Origin: JAWVZB01 sp033722375
GTDB taxonomy: Bacteria > Actinomycetota > Nitriliruptoria > Nitriliruptorales > Nitriliruptoraceae
NCBI GenBank assembly: GCA_033722375.1
Contig: JAWVZB010000149.1
Span: forward strand, 1-5,809
Direction of reading: 5' to 3'
Length of the DNA stretch: 5,809 nucleotides
Shown: piece after piece, positions 1 to 5,372 of the stretch
How positions within the stretch are numbered: position 1 is the stretch's first letter
How the letters are laid out: every line of letters begins with the position of its first letter
Made by a program: the position numbers and the translations under genes
Notes under the pieces: model-generated
What the model was told of the DNA's origin: nothing
The model's database searches: none
What the model saw: only the letters and a program-made list of their open reading frames with translations

Positions 1-570
1 GACGCCTCCGGCGTGGCGGCCGCGGTCGACGCGTACCGGGACGGCGAGCTCACCACCGAGGAGTTCCGCGCGATCGAGTTCACCAAGCTCGACGAGTTCG
101 ACGCCGGCGGGCGCGGGATCTTCCTCGACGGCCAGGCGCCGGGCCACCTGCTGTACTGCGCCCACTGGTTCGAGGTGAACCCACAGTTCGACGGCGCCGG
201 GAAGATGGTCGTCTCCTACTACGACCGCGGCACCCGCTTCGTCGAGGTCGCCACCGACGGCACGATGACCGAGATCGGCTGGATCACCCCCGCCGAGGGC
301 TACAGCGGCTCGGCGCAGTGGATCAGCGACGAGGTGGTCTACATCATGGACTACCGCCGCGGCATGGAGGTCATCAAGCTCACCGGTGACGTCGCCACCG
401 GCACCTACACCCACCGCACCGACGTGATCCCCGCGAGCTCCACGATCGAGCCGGCCGGCCTCGCCGCCCCGGCACCGGGCGGGCTCGGCGGCACGACCAT
501 CGCGGTCGGGCTCGGCCTGCTGCTCCTCGCCGTCGCTCGCCGCCGGCGCCGCGACCCACGGACCACCTGA
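1..570 (+). CDS. LVIVD-like repeat, cell-surface protein with C-terminal membrane anchor (5' partial)
   Basis: The reading frame is open from base 1, so the start lies outside the window; 189 residues remain. Two segments share a blade-like pattern: YYDRGTRFVEV (window residues about 70-80), and MDYRRGMEVIKL (about 116-127) following an aromatic/acidic stretch. This D..RG..V.. spacing is typical of LVIVD-repeat proteins, which form secreted beta-propeller-like domains of unknown function. A Pro/Gly/Ala-rich stalk follows. The end is a tripartite tail: Gly-Gly-rich residues 160-164, a hydrophobic helix at about 165-179, then five arginines (180-184). This predicts a protein whose repeats lie outside the cell, anchored by a C-terminal transmembrane helix. 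No LPXTG motif is present. The signal peptide cannot be seen because the N-terminus is missing. It is probably a monocistronic gene or the last gene of its operon. The family call rests on two repeats only; the topology is firmer than the family. Confidence 0.8.
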   Translation, partial: DASGVAAAVDAYRDGELTTEEFRAIEFTKLDEFDAGGRGIFLDGQAPGHLLYCAHWFEVNPQFDGAGKMVVSYYDRGTRFVEVATDGTMTEIGWITPAEGYSGSAQWISDEVVYIMDYRRGMEVIKLTGDVATGTYTHRTDVIPASSTIEPAGLAAPAPGGLGGTTIAVGLGLLLLAVARRRRRDPRTT

Positions 571-571
571 C

Positions 572-593
572 CCGGCGCGTCCTCACACGCCGG
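572..593 (+). terminator. Possible hairpin terminator after the LVIVD-like gene
   Basis: CCGGCGCGT (572-580) can pair with ACACGCCGG (585-593) around the four-base loop CCTC, giving six G/C pairs, one C-A mismatch and two more pairs. It starts two bases after the stop codon of the upstream gene, which favours a role in 3'-end formation. There is no T-rich tract behind it, so it would be a tail-less terminator or only an RNA-stabilising hairpin. Confidence 0.4.
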
Positions 594-681
594 CCGTCGA
601 GGCGGGCAGCGTCGATTTCGCCCGCGCGTCGGACCGGTGGCTCTTCACCATCGAGCAAGTCGTGCCGTTGCCTGCCGTTCT

Positions 682-709
682 CGAGCGGGCGTTGAAGATC
701 GCCCGTTCG
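682..709. repeat. Inverted repeat / RNA hairpin between convergent genes
   Basis: CGAGCGGGCG (682-691) and CGCCCGTTCG (700-709) form a ten-pair stem (one G-U) in plus-strand RNA, with the eight-base loop TTGAAGAT. On the minus strand the same stem has one A-C mismatch. It sits 112 bases past the LVIVD-like stop and 35 bases past the stop of the minus-strand 29-codon ORF, so it could end either transcript. No T-tract is seen on either side. Confidence 0.35.
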
Positions 710-744
710 CTCTCGGCCAGGAGCGCGCCCGAACTCTCAGGGAC

Positions 745-834
745 TCAGAGCCCGGGGTTCGCGACGGTGACGGCCAGCAGCAGGGCGGCGAGCAGCCCGA
801 GGGCGAACCAGTAGGGCGTGTGATCCAGGCGCAT
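745..834 (-). CDS. Candidate 29-residue single-pass membrane peptide
   Basis: This short minus-strand frame encodes 29 residues: a polar start MRLDHTPYW, a hydrophobic run FALGLLAALLLAVTVA (about residues 10-25), and NPGL at the end. The start is supported by an AAGGGAG Shine-Dalgarno sequence ending 8 bases before the ATG, which is better than those of several longer genes here. Codons are GC-rich at the third position. The predicted product is one membrane helix with a short N-terminal polar end. It is transcribed away from the acyl-ACP desaturase gene and toward the LVIVD-like gene. I do not recognise a family. It may be a genuine small membrane protein; chance occurrence cannot be excluded at this length. 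Confidence 0.5.
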   Translation of the reverse strand: MRLDHTPYWFALGLLAALLLAVTVANPGL

Positions 835-922
835 GATGCGTGCTCCCTTCCGACACCCCCACTGTGGCAACAGCCCTGAAGATCCACTCAAGACCCACGC
901 AAAGGACACCGACCTCTCGTCT

Positions 923-951
923 TTGACGTTGACGTCGACTTCACCTCTACT
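923..951 (+). promoter_or_regulatory. Candidate promoter for the desaturase-thioesterase operon
   Basis: TTGACG (923-928) matches a -35 box at five of six positions. After a 17-base spacer, TCTACT (946-951) matches a -10 box at four of six. Transcription would begin near 958, giving a leader of about 19 bases that still contains the GGAG (966-969) before the GTG start. TTGACG is immediately repeated (929-934), and TGACGTCG sits in the spacer. This arrangement argues against the far-upstream in-frame ATG at 833. Confidence 0.4.
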
Positions 952-976
952 GGTAACCCGCGACCGGAGACCCTCC

Positions 977-1906
977 GTGGCTGCACCTGCTCCGACCGAC
1001 CGTGATCTGCTGCACGAGCTCGAGCCCGAGGCCGAGCGACTGCTCGAGCGCCACCTGTCGGTGGCCGACGAGTGGTTCCCCCACGAGTACGTGCCGTGGG
1101 GCGAGGCCCGGGACTTCGAGGAGGAGCCCTGGACGCCCGACCAGCCACGGCTCTCGGGGGTGGCACGCACGGCGTTCTTCGTCAACCTGATGACCGAGGA
1201 CAACCTCCCGAGCTACCACCGCGAGATCCACGCGATGTTCGGGGGTGGCGATTCCGCGTGGAGGACGTGGATCCACCGGTGGACCGCCGAGGAGGGGCGA
1301 CACTCGATCGTGCTGCGGGACTACCTCGTGACGACCCGCAACGAGGACCCCGTGAAGCTCGAGCGTGGCCGGATGCAGATGGTCTCCGACGGCTACGAAC
1401 ACCACGACCGGGAGGCGCTCCACGGGTTCGTGTACGTGTCCTTCCAGGAGCTCGCGACCCGGATCTCGCACCGCAACACGGGGAAGTACTCCGAGGATCC
1501 CGTGGCCGACCGGATCATGGCGCGGGTGGCGGCCGACGAGAACCTCCACATGGTCTTCTACCGCGACATCGTCTCGGCGGCGATCGAGCTGGATCCGTCC
1601 GCGGCGGTGCAGGCGATCGCGGACGAGGTCATCGGCTTCGAGATGCCGGGCGCCGGGCTGTCGGGGTTCCGGATGATGTCGGCACGCATCGCCGACGCCG
1701 CCATCTACGACCCGCGCAACCACCACGACGACGTGCTGTGGCCGCTGCTGCGAAACTGGGGCGTGTTCGAGCTCGAGGGCCTGGACGCCGAGGCGGAGCA
1801 GCGCCGGGATGAGCTGGCGGCGTTCCTCGACGACCTCGACGAGACCGCCTCCCGCTTCGAGGAGAAGCGCGCAGAGAGGCACGCCCGTCGGGCCGCGCGT
1901 GTCTGA
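977..1906 (+). CDS. Acyl-ACP desaturase (soluble di-iron, DesA/stearoyl-ACP desaturase family)
   Basis: The 309-residue product belongs to the type 2 fatty acid desaturases, which use O2 and reduced ferredoxin to put a cis double bond into an acyl chain carried on acyl carrier protein, in the cytoplasm. All six expected iron ligands are visible: Glu74 (in TEDNLPSYH), Glu106 and His109 (EEGRH), Glu158 (SFQELATR), and Glu188 and His191 (DENLH). Their spacing follows the four-helix bundle of plant and mycobacterial homologues. I chose GTG 977: GGAG lies 7 bases upstream, the protein then starts just before the conserved helix, and a promoter-like pair lies ahead of it. An in-frame ATG at 833 would add 48 unconserved residues. 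The C-terminus is a charged Glu/Arg-rich helix. The gene overlaps the next one by 8 bases, suggesting one operon. Chain length and double-bond position cannot be read from the sequence. Confidence 0.92.
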   Translation: MAAPAPTDRDLLHELEPEAERLLERHLSVADEWFPHEYVPWGEARDFEEEPWTPDQPRLSGVARTAFFVNLMTEDNLPSYHREIHAMFGGGDSAWRTWIHRWTAEEGRHSIVLRDYLVTTRNEDPVKLERGRMQMVSDGYEHHDREALHGFVYVSFQELATRISHRNTGKYSEDPVADRIMARVAADENLHMVFYRDIVSAAIELDPSAAVQAIADEVIGFEMPGAGLSGFRMMSARIADAAIYDPRNHHDDVLWPLLRNWGVFELEGLDAEAEQRRDELAAFLDDLDETASRFEEKRAERHARRAARV

Positions 1907-2372
1907 CCCCGCGGCCATGGAGGGGGGCTGGCTCGGTCGGACCACCATCCGGGTCCGCTTCCACGAGCTCGACCCCTACGGGCACGTCAACCACGGCGTC
2001 TACCTCAACTACTTCGAGACCGCCCGGACCGAGCTGCTCGACGAACTCGGCTTCGGGCTCGACGTCCTGAAGGACCGGGGCCTGGCGATCGTGGTCGTCG
2101 AGGCCAACATCCGCTTCCGCGCCCCGGCAGAGGCCGGTGACCTCCTGACGGTCGAGACCCGGGTCACCGAGGTCCGCCGCGCCTCGGCGTGGTGGCACCA
2201 GCGCCTGACCCGCGACGGAACCGTGCTCGCCGAGCTCGACGTCCGCGCGGCGATGACCACGCTCGACGGCCGGGCGACCGCCGCCCCCGACGACCTCCGC
2301 GCCGCCATCCAGCGGGAGCCGAGACCGGCACCCGTGGAAGACGGGACCGGTTCAGCGGTTCGAGCGGAGTGA
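1899..2372 (+). CDS. Acyl-CoA/acyl-ACP thioesterase, 4HBT hotdog fold (YbgC/FadM-like)
   Basis: The 157-residue protein carries the 4HBT signature FHELDPYGHVNHGVYLNYFE (residues 21-40). Asp25 is at the position of the catalytic aspartate, and the HVNH..YL.YFE..R helix is conserved. Such enzymes hydrolyse acyl-CoA or acyl-ACP thioesters as cytoplasmic homo-oligomers. The GTG start (1899) overlaps the desaturase stop (GTGTCTGA), a normal operon junction. No good Shine-Dalgarno sequence precedes it, nor the alternative ATG at 1917, which would give 151 residues; translation is probably coupled to the desaturase gene. The last roughly 25 residues are Pro/Arg-rich and likely disordered. Its 3' end overlaps a convergent small gene by 21 bases. 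Sitting with the desaturase, it may release or recycle unsaturated acyl chains, but the substrate is not determined by sequence. Confidence 0.88.
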   Translation: MSDPAAMEGGWLGRTTIRVRFHELDPYGHVNHGVYLNYFETARTELLDELGFGLDVLKDRGLAIVVVEANIRFRAPAEAGDLLTVETRVTEVRRASAWWHQRLTRDGTVLAELDVRAAMTTLDGRATAAPDDLRAAIQREPRPAPVEDGTGSAVRAE

Positions 2373-2522
2373 GCGGATCCAGCGCCACAGCAGGTACCCG
2401 ACCACCGCCCCGACGACGATCAGGCTGAGGACGATCCAGCCCGCCGCTTCGAGGAGCGTGCCGAGGAAGCCCCCCGCCGCCGCGATCACGATGATCAGCA
2501 CGAGCAGCAACAGCGTGGACAT
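2352..2522 (-). CDS. Small hydrophobic membrane protein, 56 residues, two helices
   Basis: The minus-strand frame encodes 56 residues. An N-terminal hydrophobic helix (about residues 4-16, LLLLVLIIVIAAA) is followed by a Gly-rich turn with one Glu (GGFLGTLLEAAG). A second helix covers about 29-45 (WIVLSLIVVGAVVGYLL), and a basic tail with RWIRSLRSNR ends the protein. A strong GGAGG (bases 2530-2534 on the complement) sits exactly 7 bases before the ATG, making the start convincing. The layout resembles the short 'hydrophobic protein' genes common in actinomycetes, whose function is not established; this is a resemblance, not an assignment. The positive tail suggests both ends are cytoplasmic. 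The stop lies inside the 3' end of the convergent thioesterase gene. Confidence 0.75.
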   Translation of the reverse strand: MSTLLLLVLIIVIAAAGGFLGTLLEAAGWIVLSLIVVGAVVGYLLWRWIRSLRSNR

Positions 2523-2569
2523 GACCGAGCCTCCGTCGTCCGATCACCCGACTTCGGATCCATGACATC

Positions 2570-2606
2570 ACGGCCTGTCGCGGCACGCGCCGCAGAGCCT
2601 GGCCGT
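2570..2606. repeat. Nested inverted repeat upstream of hipBA
   Basis: ACGGCC (2570-2575) pairs with GGCCGT (2601-2606), and inside it GCGGC (2580-2584) pairs with GCCGC (2589-2593) around loop ACGC, with unpaired bases between the two stems. It lies in the divergent spacer between the 56-residue membrane protein and hipB, so a terminator role for either gene is not expected. In GC-rich DNA such a structure can arise by chance. Confidence 0.3.
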
Positions 2607-2710
2607 TCGCCGGGCGACACCATCCGAGCCGAGCCGCGACCTCACATGAGCAGTAGATCATGAGATGGTGATGAAGGGCCCGCCCGCCACCGAAACCCAC
2701 GTTATCTATG

Positions 2711-2751
2711 AGGAGAACATCATGATATGGTTCTCCTACCTGGGAGAACCC
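2711..2751. promoter_or_regulatory. Probable HipB operator: three alternating GGAGAAC(C) half-sites
   Basis: AGGAGAAC (2711-2718) and GTTCTCCT (2730-2737) are a perfect 8-base inverted repeat with an 11-base gap. GGTTCTCC (2729-2736) is also a perfect inverted repeat with GGAGAACC (2743-2750), with a 6-base gap. The middle half-site is therefore shared. The block lies 18-58 bases before the hipB ATG, in the most AT-rich part of this spacer. HipB proteins are known to repress their own operons by binding inverted repeats ahead of hipB; assigning these repeats to this HipB is inference. I could not identify convincing -35 and -10 boxes here. Confidence 0.65.
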
Positions 2752-2772
2752 GCACAGAGCGAGATCCTATGA
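2722..2772 (+). CDS. Candidate 16-codon leader ORF coupled to hipB
   Basis: ATG 2722 opens a frame encoding MIWFSYLGEPAQSEIL and ends at TGA 2770-2772. A GAGGAG Shine-Dalgarno sequence (2710-2715) is placed 6 bases before the ATG, which is ideal. The stop overlaps the hipB ATG at 2769 as ATGA, the classic coupling junction. The hipB ATG itself has no clear binding site of its own. The peptide has no recognisable family; its role, if any, would be to bring ribosomes to hipB. The alternative is that the same GAGGAG serves an ATG at 2727, in frame with hipB, with an 11-base spacing. Confidence 0.4.
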   Translation: MIWFSYLGEPAQSEIL

Positions 2773-3029
2773 GGGATAACTCAAGCGACGGAGCGGCCAG
2801 CAGGCTCGGCACCCAGCTTCGTGCCCGGCGCAAGGCGTTGCGACTGACCCAGCAGGAGGTGGCAGAACTCGCCGGCATCGCACAGCGAACGGTGTCGCTC
2901 CTCGAGACGGGGGGCGCTGACACCCGGCTCGAGACGGTCACCGCGGTGGCGTCGGTGCTGGGCCTGGAGATCGTCGCTGTCGACCACGAGCGTGCCCCGG
3001 AGATCCTGGCGGCCGAGGGCCGCGCGTGA
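2769..3029 (+). CDS. hipB: HipB-like antitoxin, XRE-family DNA-binding protein
   Basis: The 86-residue product has a Cro/C1-type helix-turn-helix at about residues 14-65: LGTQLRARRKALRLTQQEVAELAG, then IAQRTVSLLETGGADTRLETV, matching the HipB pattern of a helix-turn-helix followed by '.LE.G..DTRL.T'. It would bind the operator repeats just upstream as a dimer and, as in known HipBA pairs, bind and neutralise HipA. The C-terminal tail (about 67-86) is short and acidic. The start at ATG 2769 keeps the operator outside the coding region and joins the leader ORF by ATGA; an in-frame ATG at 2727 would give 100 residues with an unconserved extension. The gene overlaps hipA by 4 bases, and the GAGGG for hipA lies within its last codons. 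Confidence 0.9.
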   Translation: MRDNSSDGAASRLGTQLRARRKALRLTQQEVAELAGIAQRTVSLLETGGADTRLETVTAVASVLGLEIVAVDHERAPEILAAEGRA

Positions 3030-4261
3030 CCAGCTCGACAGCGCCGCCGATTCCCGAGGGCGCCCTCAGTCCCGTCGACGTCTACAAGCAGGGCGCCCGT
3101 GCGGCCCACATGTGGCGCATCGGCGAGACGGTGTCCTTCCGCTACCGCGACGACTACCTCGCCACGGGTGGAACGCCCGTGGCGTTCACCCTCCCGCTGT
3201 CCGAAGAGGTGCTCACGAACGATCGGATGCGTCTGCCGGCGTTCTTCGCGGGGCTGCTCCCCGAGGGCGAGAGCCGACGCCGGTTCCTGCAGCGCTCGCT
3301 GCGGCTCGCCGAAGACGACGAGCTGGGTCTGCTCGCAGCGATCGGTGCGGACACGGTCGGCGACGTCCAGGTCGTCCCCCGAGGCGAGCCCCTTCCCTCG
3401 GATGAGGTCTCGGCAGCCGCTCGAGACTGGGAGCAGGTCTCGTTCCGCGAGTTGTGGCTCGAGATCCCCGAGCGCGGGAAGCGATCCGCGCTGCCCGGAG
3501 TTCAGCCGAAGATGTCGGCCCACTCCCGGTCCCTCGCCGGCGGCAGCGGGCGACCGGTGATCCTCAAGTTCGCGTTGGAGGAGTGGCGGGGCGCGCTCCA
3601 CAACGAGCGCTTCTTCATGCAGCACGCCGCCGCCGTCGGACTGGAGGCTCCGACGGTCTCCGTCGTGACGGACCGAGAGGGAGACCAGGCGCTCGAGGAG
3701 GTGCGGTTCGACCGCACCGTGTCGTCTGGCCGGCTCCGGCGGCACGCCCAGGAGGACGGGAGCCAGGTGCTCGGGATCCGGCCGGGGCAGAAGTACGACG
3801 TGAGTGCACGCGAGATCATCACAGCCTTGGCGGGTCGGTGCGCGTCGCCGCCCGTCGCTGTCCGTGACCTGTTCCACCAGCTCGCTTACTCGTACGCGAT
3901 CGGCAACAACGACGTCCACGCCAAGAACCTCTCGGTCCGCGAGGACCCCGAGTCGGGCTTGTGGACGGTGTCACCGGTCTACGACGTCCTGCACACCTGG
4001 CCGTACGAGGCGGATCACCGCTTCTATCCCCCCATCCGCGAGGACGGACCCCACGACGCCGTCACCCGTCGGCACTGGCTCGCGCTCGCCCGCGACGTGG
4101 GGCTACCGGAGCGCGCCGCCCACCGCATCATCGAGCAGGTATCCGCCGGCGTGCTCGCGGTCTTGGGCGATGCGAGAGAGGAGATCGAGATGCCGGACGC
4201 CTGGCTCCGCGACCTCGAGAGACGGATCGAACAGCGGGTCCGCTACCTCGAGGCCGGCTGA
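3026..4261 (+). CDS. hipA: HipA-family serine/threonine kinase toxin
   Basis: The 411-residue product spans both HipA domains and is near family length (E. coli HipA has 440). The N-terminal coupling domain contains FFAGLLPEG (73-81). The kinase core contains the Gly-rich loop ALPGVQPK (155-162), Lys181 in VILKFA, RFDR (227-230), and a motif resembling HxEDxxQxLG as HAQEDGSQVLG. The catalytic segment GNNDVHAKN has Asp296 and Asn301, and the metal-binding segment PVYD has Asp320. HipA enzymes phosphorylate translation factors, classically glutamyl-tRNA synthetase, stopping growth; the target here is unknown. The GTG start has GAGGG six bases upstream and overlaps the hipB stop (GTGA), so HipB and HipA should be made in coupled amounts. 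All catalytic residues I can place are present, so it looks active. One departure: the usual autophosphorylation Ser of the Gly-rich loop is Ala155, with a Ser one position earlier (154). Confidence 0.94.
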   Translation: MTSSTAPPIPEGALSPVDVYKQGARAAHMWRIGETVSFRYRDDYLATGGTPVAFTLPLSEEVLTNDRMRLPAFFAGLLPEGESRRRFLQRSLRLAEDDELGLLAAIGADTVGDVQVVPRGEPLPSDEVSAAARDWEQVSFRELWLEIPERGKRSALPGVQPKMSAHSRSLAGGSGRPVILKFALEEWRGALHNERFFMQHAAAVGLEAPTVSVVTDREGDQALEEVRFDRTVSSGRLRRHAQEDGSQVLGIRPGQKYDVSAREIITALAGRCASPPVAVRDLFHQLAYSYAIGNNDVHAKNLSVREDPESGLWTVSPVYDVLHTWPYEADHRFYPPIREDGPHDAVTRRHWLALARDVGLPERAAHRIIEQVSAGVLAVLGDAREEIEMPDAWLRDLERRIEQRVRYLEAG

Positions 4262-4520
4262 TCCGTCCCACCTCTGCGGGGTCTCCCGCGACAAGCGAGA
4301 ACGGCGGGCGCGGGCGACACCCAAGGCGAGTCCCGCGGTCGTGAAGATCGCATCGAGCTCGTCGTCGAGCTGGGGACAGTTCACTGCAGCCCTCGGCACG
4401 GCTGTGACGTCGGTGACGGCGCCGTGAGCCACACACGACCTTGCGAGGCCAGAGCGCCTCAGCCGTTCACGATCTGAGCGGCATCGTTTCATCAAGTGAA
4501 CGAAGCGGGGGCTCCTCGGG
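4262..4520. other. Intergenic region between convergent genes
   Basis: About 259 bases separate hipA from the convergent minus-strand gene. I see several small inverted repeats and no convincing gene. They are AGCTCG/CGAGCT (4356-4361 and 4366-4371, loop TCGT); CACGGC/GCCGTG (4397-4402 and 4421-4426); and CGTTCAC/GTGAACG (4464-4470 and 4496-4502, 25 bases apart). Any of these could help end transcription of the two convergent genes. A minus-strand frame reads through part of it but continues antisense into hipA, so I do not accept it. Confidence 0.5.
4276..4289 (+). terminator. Weak hairpin after hipA, possible terminator
   Basis: GCGGG (4276-4280) pairs with CCCGC (4285-4289) around loop GTCT, starting 14 bases after the hipA stop. 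The stem is short and has no T-tract, so this is only a candidate 3'-end signal for hipBA. Confidence 0.25.
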
Positions 4521-5372
4521 TCACTCGCCGGCGCCCGGGTCCCGCGCGAACGTGAGCGGGTCACCCCCGACGGCGGCAGCGTCTGCCATCCGCTGGACCG
4601 CCGACGCACCCACGTAGCGGAGGTTCGGCTCGAGCGCCTCGCGCCGTTCGACCTCCTTCTTGCCGACGGGGCCGAAGGAGACCACCAGCCCGCGCGACGC
4701 CCCAGACGCCTGGAACTTCAGGAAGGCGTCGGTCCTCGCGTCCGAGCCACCGCGGGAGCCCTCGCCGAGCACCACGACCACATCCGAGCCAGACCTGATC
4801 ACGTTCCCCTGCACCTCGGCGGGCTGACCGGCGGCCTCGAGGACGGCACGGATCAGGTCCACCGCGCTGTCCGGGTCGCGGAGCCTGGAGTGCACGGAGG
4901 GCGGCAGGTCGAACCGGTCGGCCAGCGACCCGCTCGGAGGCGGCTCGAACGGAACCTCCCCGGGGTCCGGCGCTGGGGCCAGCCGCTCCCGCTCGTCGGT
5001 GGAGAACTCCGGCTGCTCCTCCAGGGGCTCGGTCACGACCGGTCCGCGAGGCTGTTGCTCGCGGGAGATCGTGGCCAGATGCACACCGTCCCGGTTCTCG
5101 ACCACCACCTCCTCGACATCGGGAGAGCTGCGGAGGGTCCGCCGCGCGGTGTCTTGAACCAGCCGCTCCACCGACGGGTCGTCAGCATCGGTTGCGGCGA
5201 TGTCGAGCGTCACCGTCACCGAAGGCCCCGGCAGCGGTCCGTCGTGGGAGACCGTGGCAGCGGGGCCGCGCCCCGCCGAGGTCGGCTCCGGACGCTGTTG
5301 GCGCTGGCGTCGTGCGGCGAGCACCACACCCACCACCAGCGCGATCACGATCAGGACGAGGATCCATTCCAT
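4521..5372 (-). CDS. Hypothetical membrane-anchored two-domain protein
   Basis: I do not recognise this family. The 283-residue product starts with a hydrophobic helix (MEWILVLIVIALVVGVVLAA, 1-20) directly followed by a basic cluster (RRQRQQR), which predicts that the rest lies in the cytoplasm. Residues about 51-105 look like a small beta-alpha-beta domain (SVTVTLDIAA, then a charged helix, then DVEEVVVENRDGVHLATI). An acidic, proline-rich linker follows (about 106-148). The C-terminal domain (about 149-275) has helices, a strand DVVVVLGEG, a helix DAFLKFQASGA, and SRGLVVSFGPVGKKEVERR, then LRYVGASAVQRMADA. The GA.RGLVVS segment recalls Mrr-type nuclease-like folds, but I see no convincing D...ExK catalytic set, so no enzymatic function is claimed. 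The start was chosen at ATG 5372 because a membrane helix begins there; the frame stays open upstream, but that part is cysteine- and tryptophan-rich without a plausible domain. Confidence 0.8.
   Translation of the reverse strand: MEWILVLIVIALVVGVVLAARRQRQQRPEPTSAGRGPAATVSHDGPLPGPSVTVTLDIAATDADDPSVERLVQDTARRTLRSSPDVEEVVVENRDGVHLATISREQQPRGPVVTEPLEEQPEFSTDERERLAPAPDPGEVPFEPPPSGSLADRFDLPPSVHSRLRDPDSAVDLIRAVLEAAGQPAEVQGNVIRSGSDVVVVLGEGSRGGSDARTDAFLKFQASGASRGLVVSFGPVGKKEVERREALEPNLRYVGASAVQRMADAAAVGGDPLTFARDPGAGE

Larger units (their letters stand above)
571..744. other. Non-coding gap after the LVIVD-like gene
   Basis: Apart from the two hairpins listed separately, I see nothing here. Frames that cross this stretch give Arg/Ala-rich translations with no family resemblance. 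Including the small minus-strand ORF and the desaturase leader, no long gene occupies 571-976. Confidence 0.5.

Noticed and set aside
833..976. N-terminal extension of the desaturase from ATG 833
   Set aside because: The extra 48 residues have no family similarity, cover a promoter-like element and an opposite-strand small ORF, and have a poorer ribosome binding site than GTG 977.
947..1948. 333-codon minus-strand frame opposite the desaturase
   Set aside because: It is the mirror of a gene with all di-iron ligands; its own translation is Val/Arg/His-rich with no domain.
2720..3919. 399-codon minus-strand frame opposite hipBA
   Set aside because: It runs antisense through two convincing genes and shows only the compositional shadow of GC-rich coding DNA.
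4276..4371. CRISPR or integration-site repeats in the spacer after hipA
   Set aside because: Only unrelated short inverted repeats are present; there are no evenly spaced direct repeats, tRNA end or integrase.
4103..4609. 168-codon minus-strand frame between hipA and the next gene
   Set aside because: It overlaps hipA antisense and the end of the 4521-5372 gene, and its part in the spacer has no good start or family signal.
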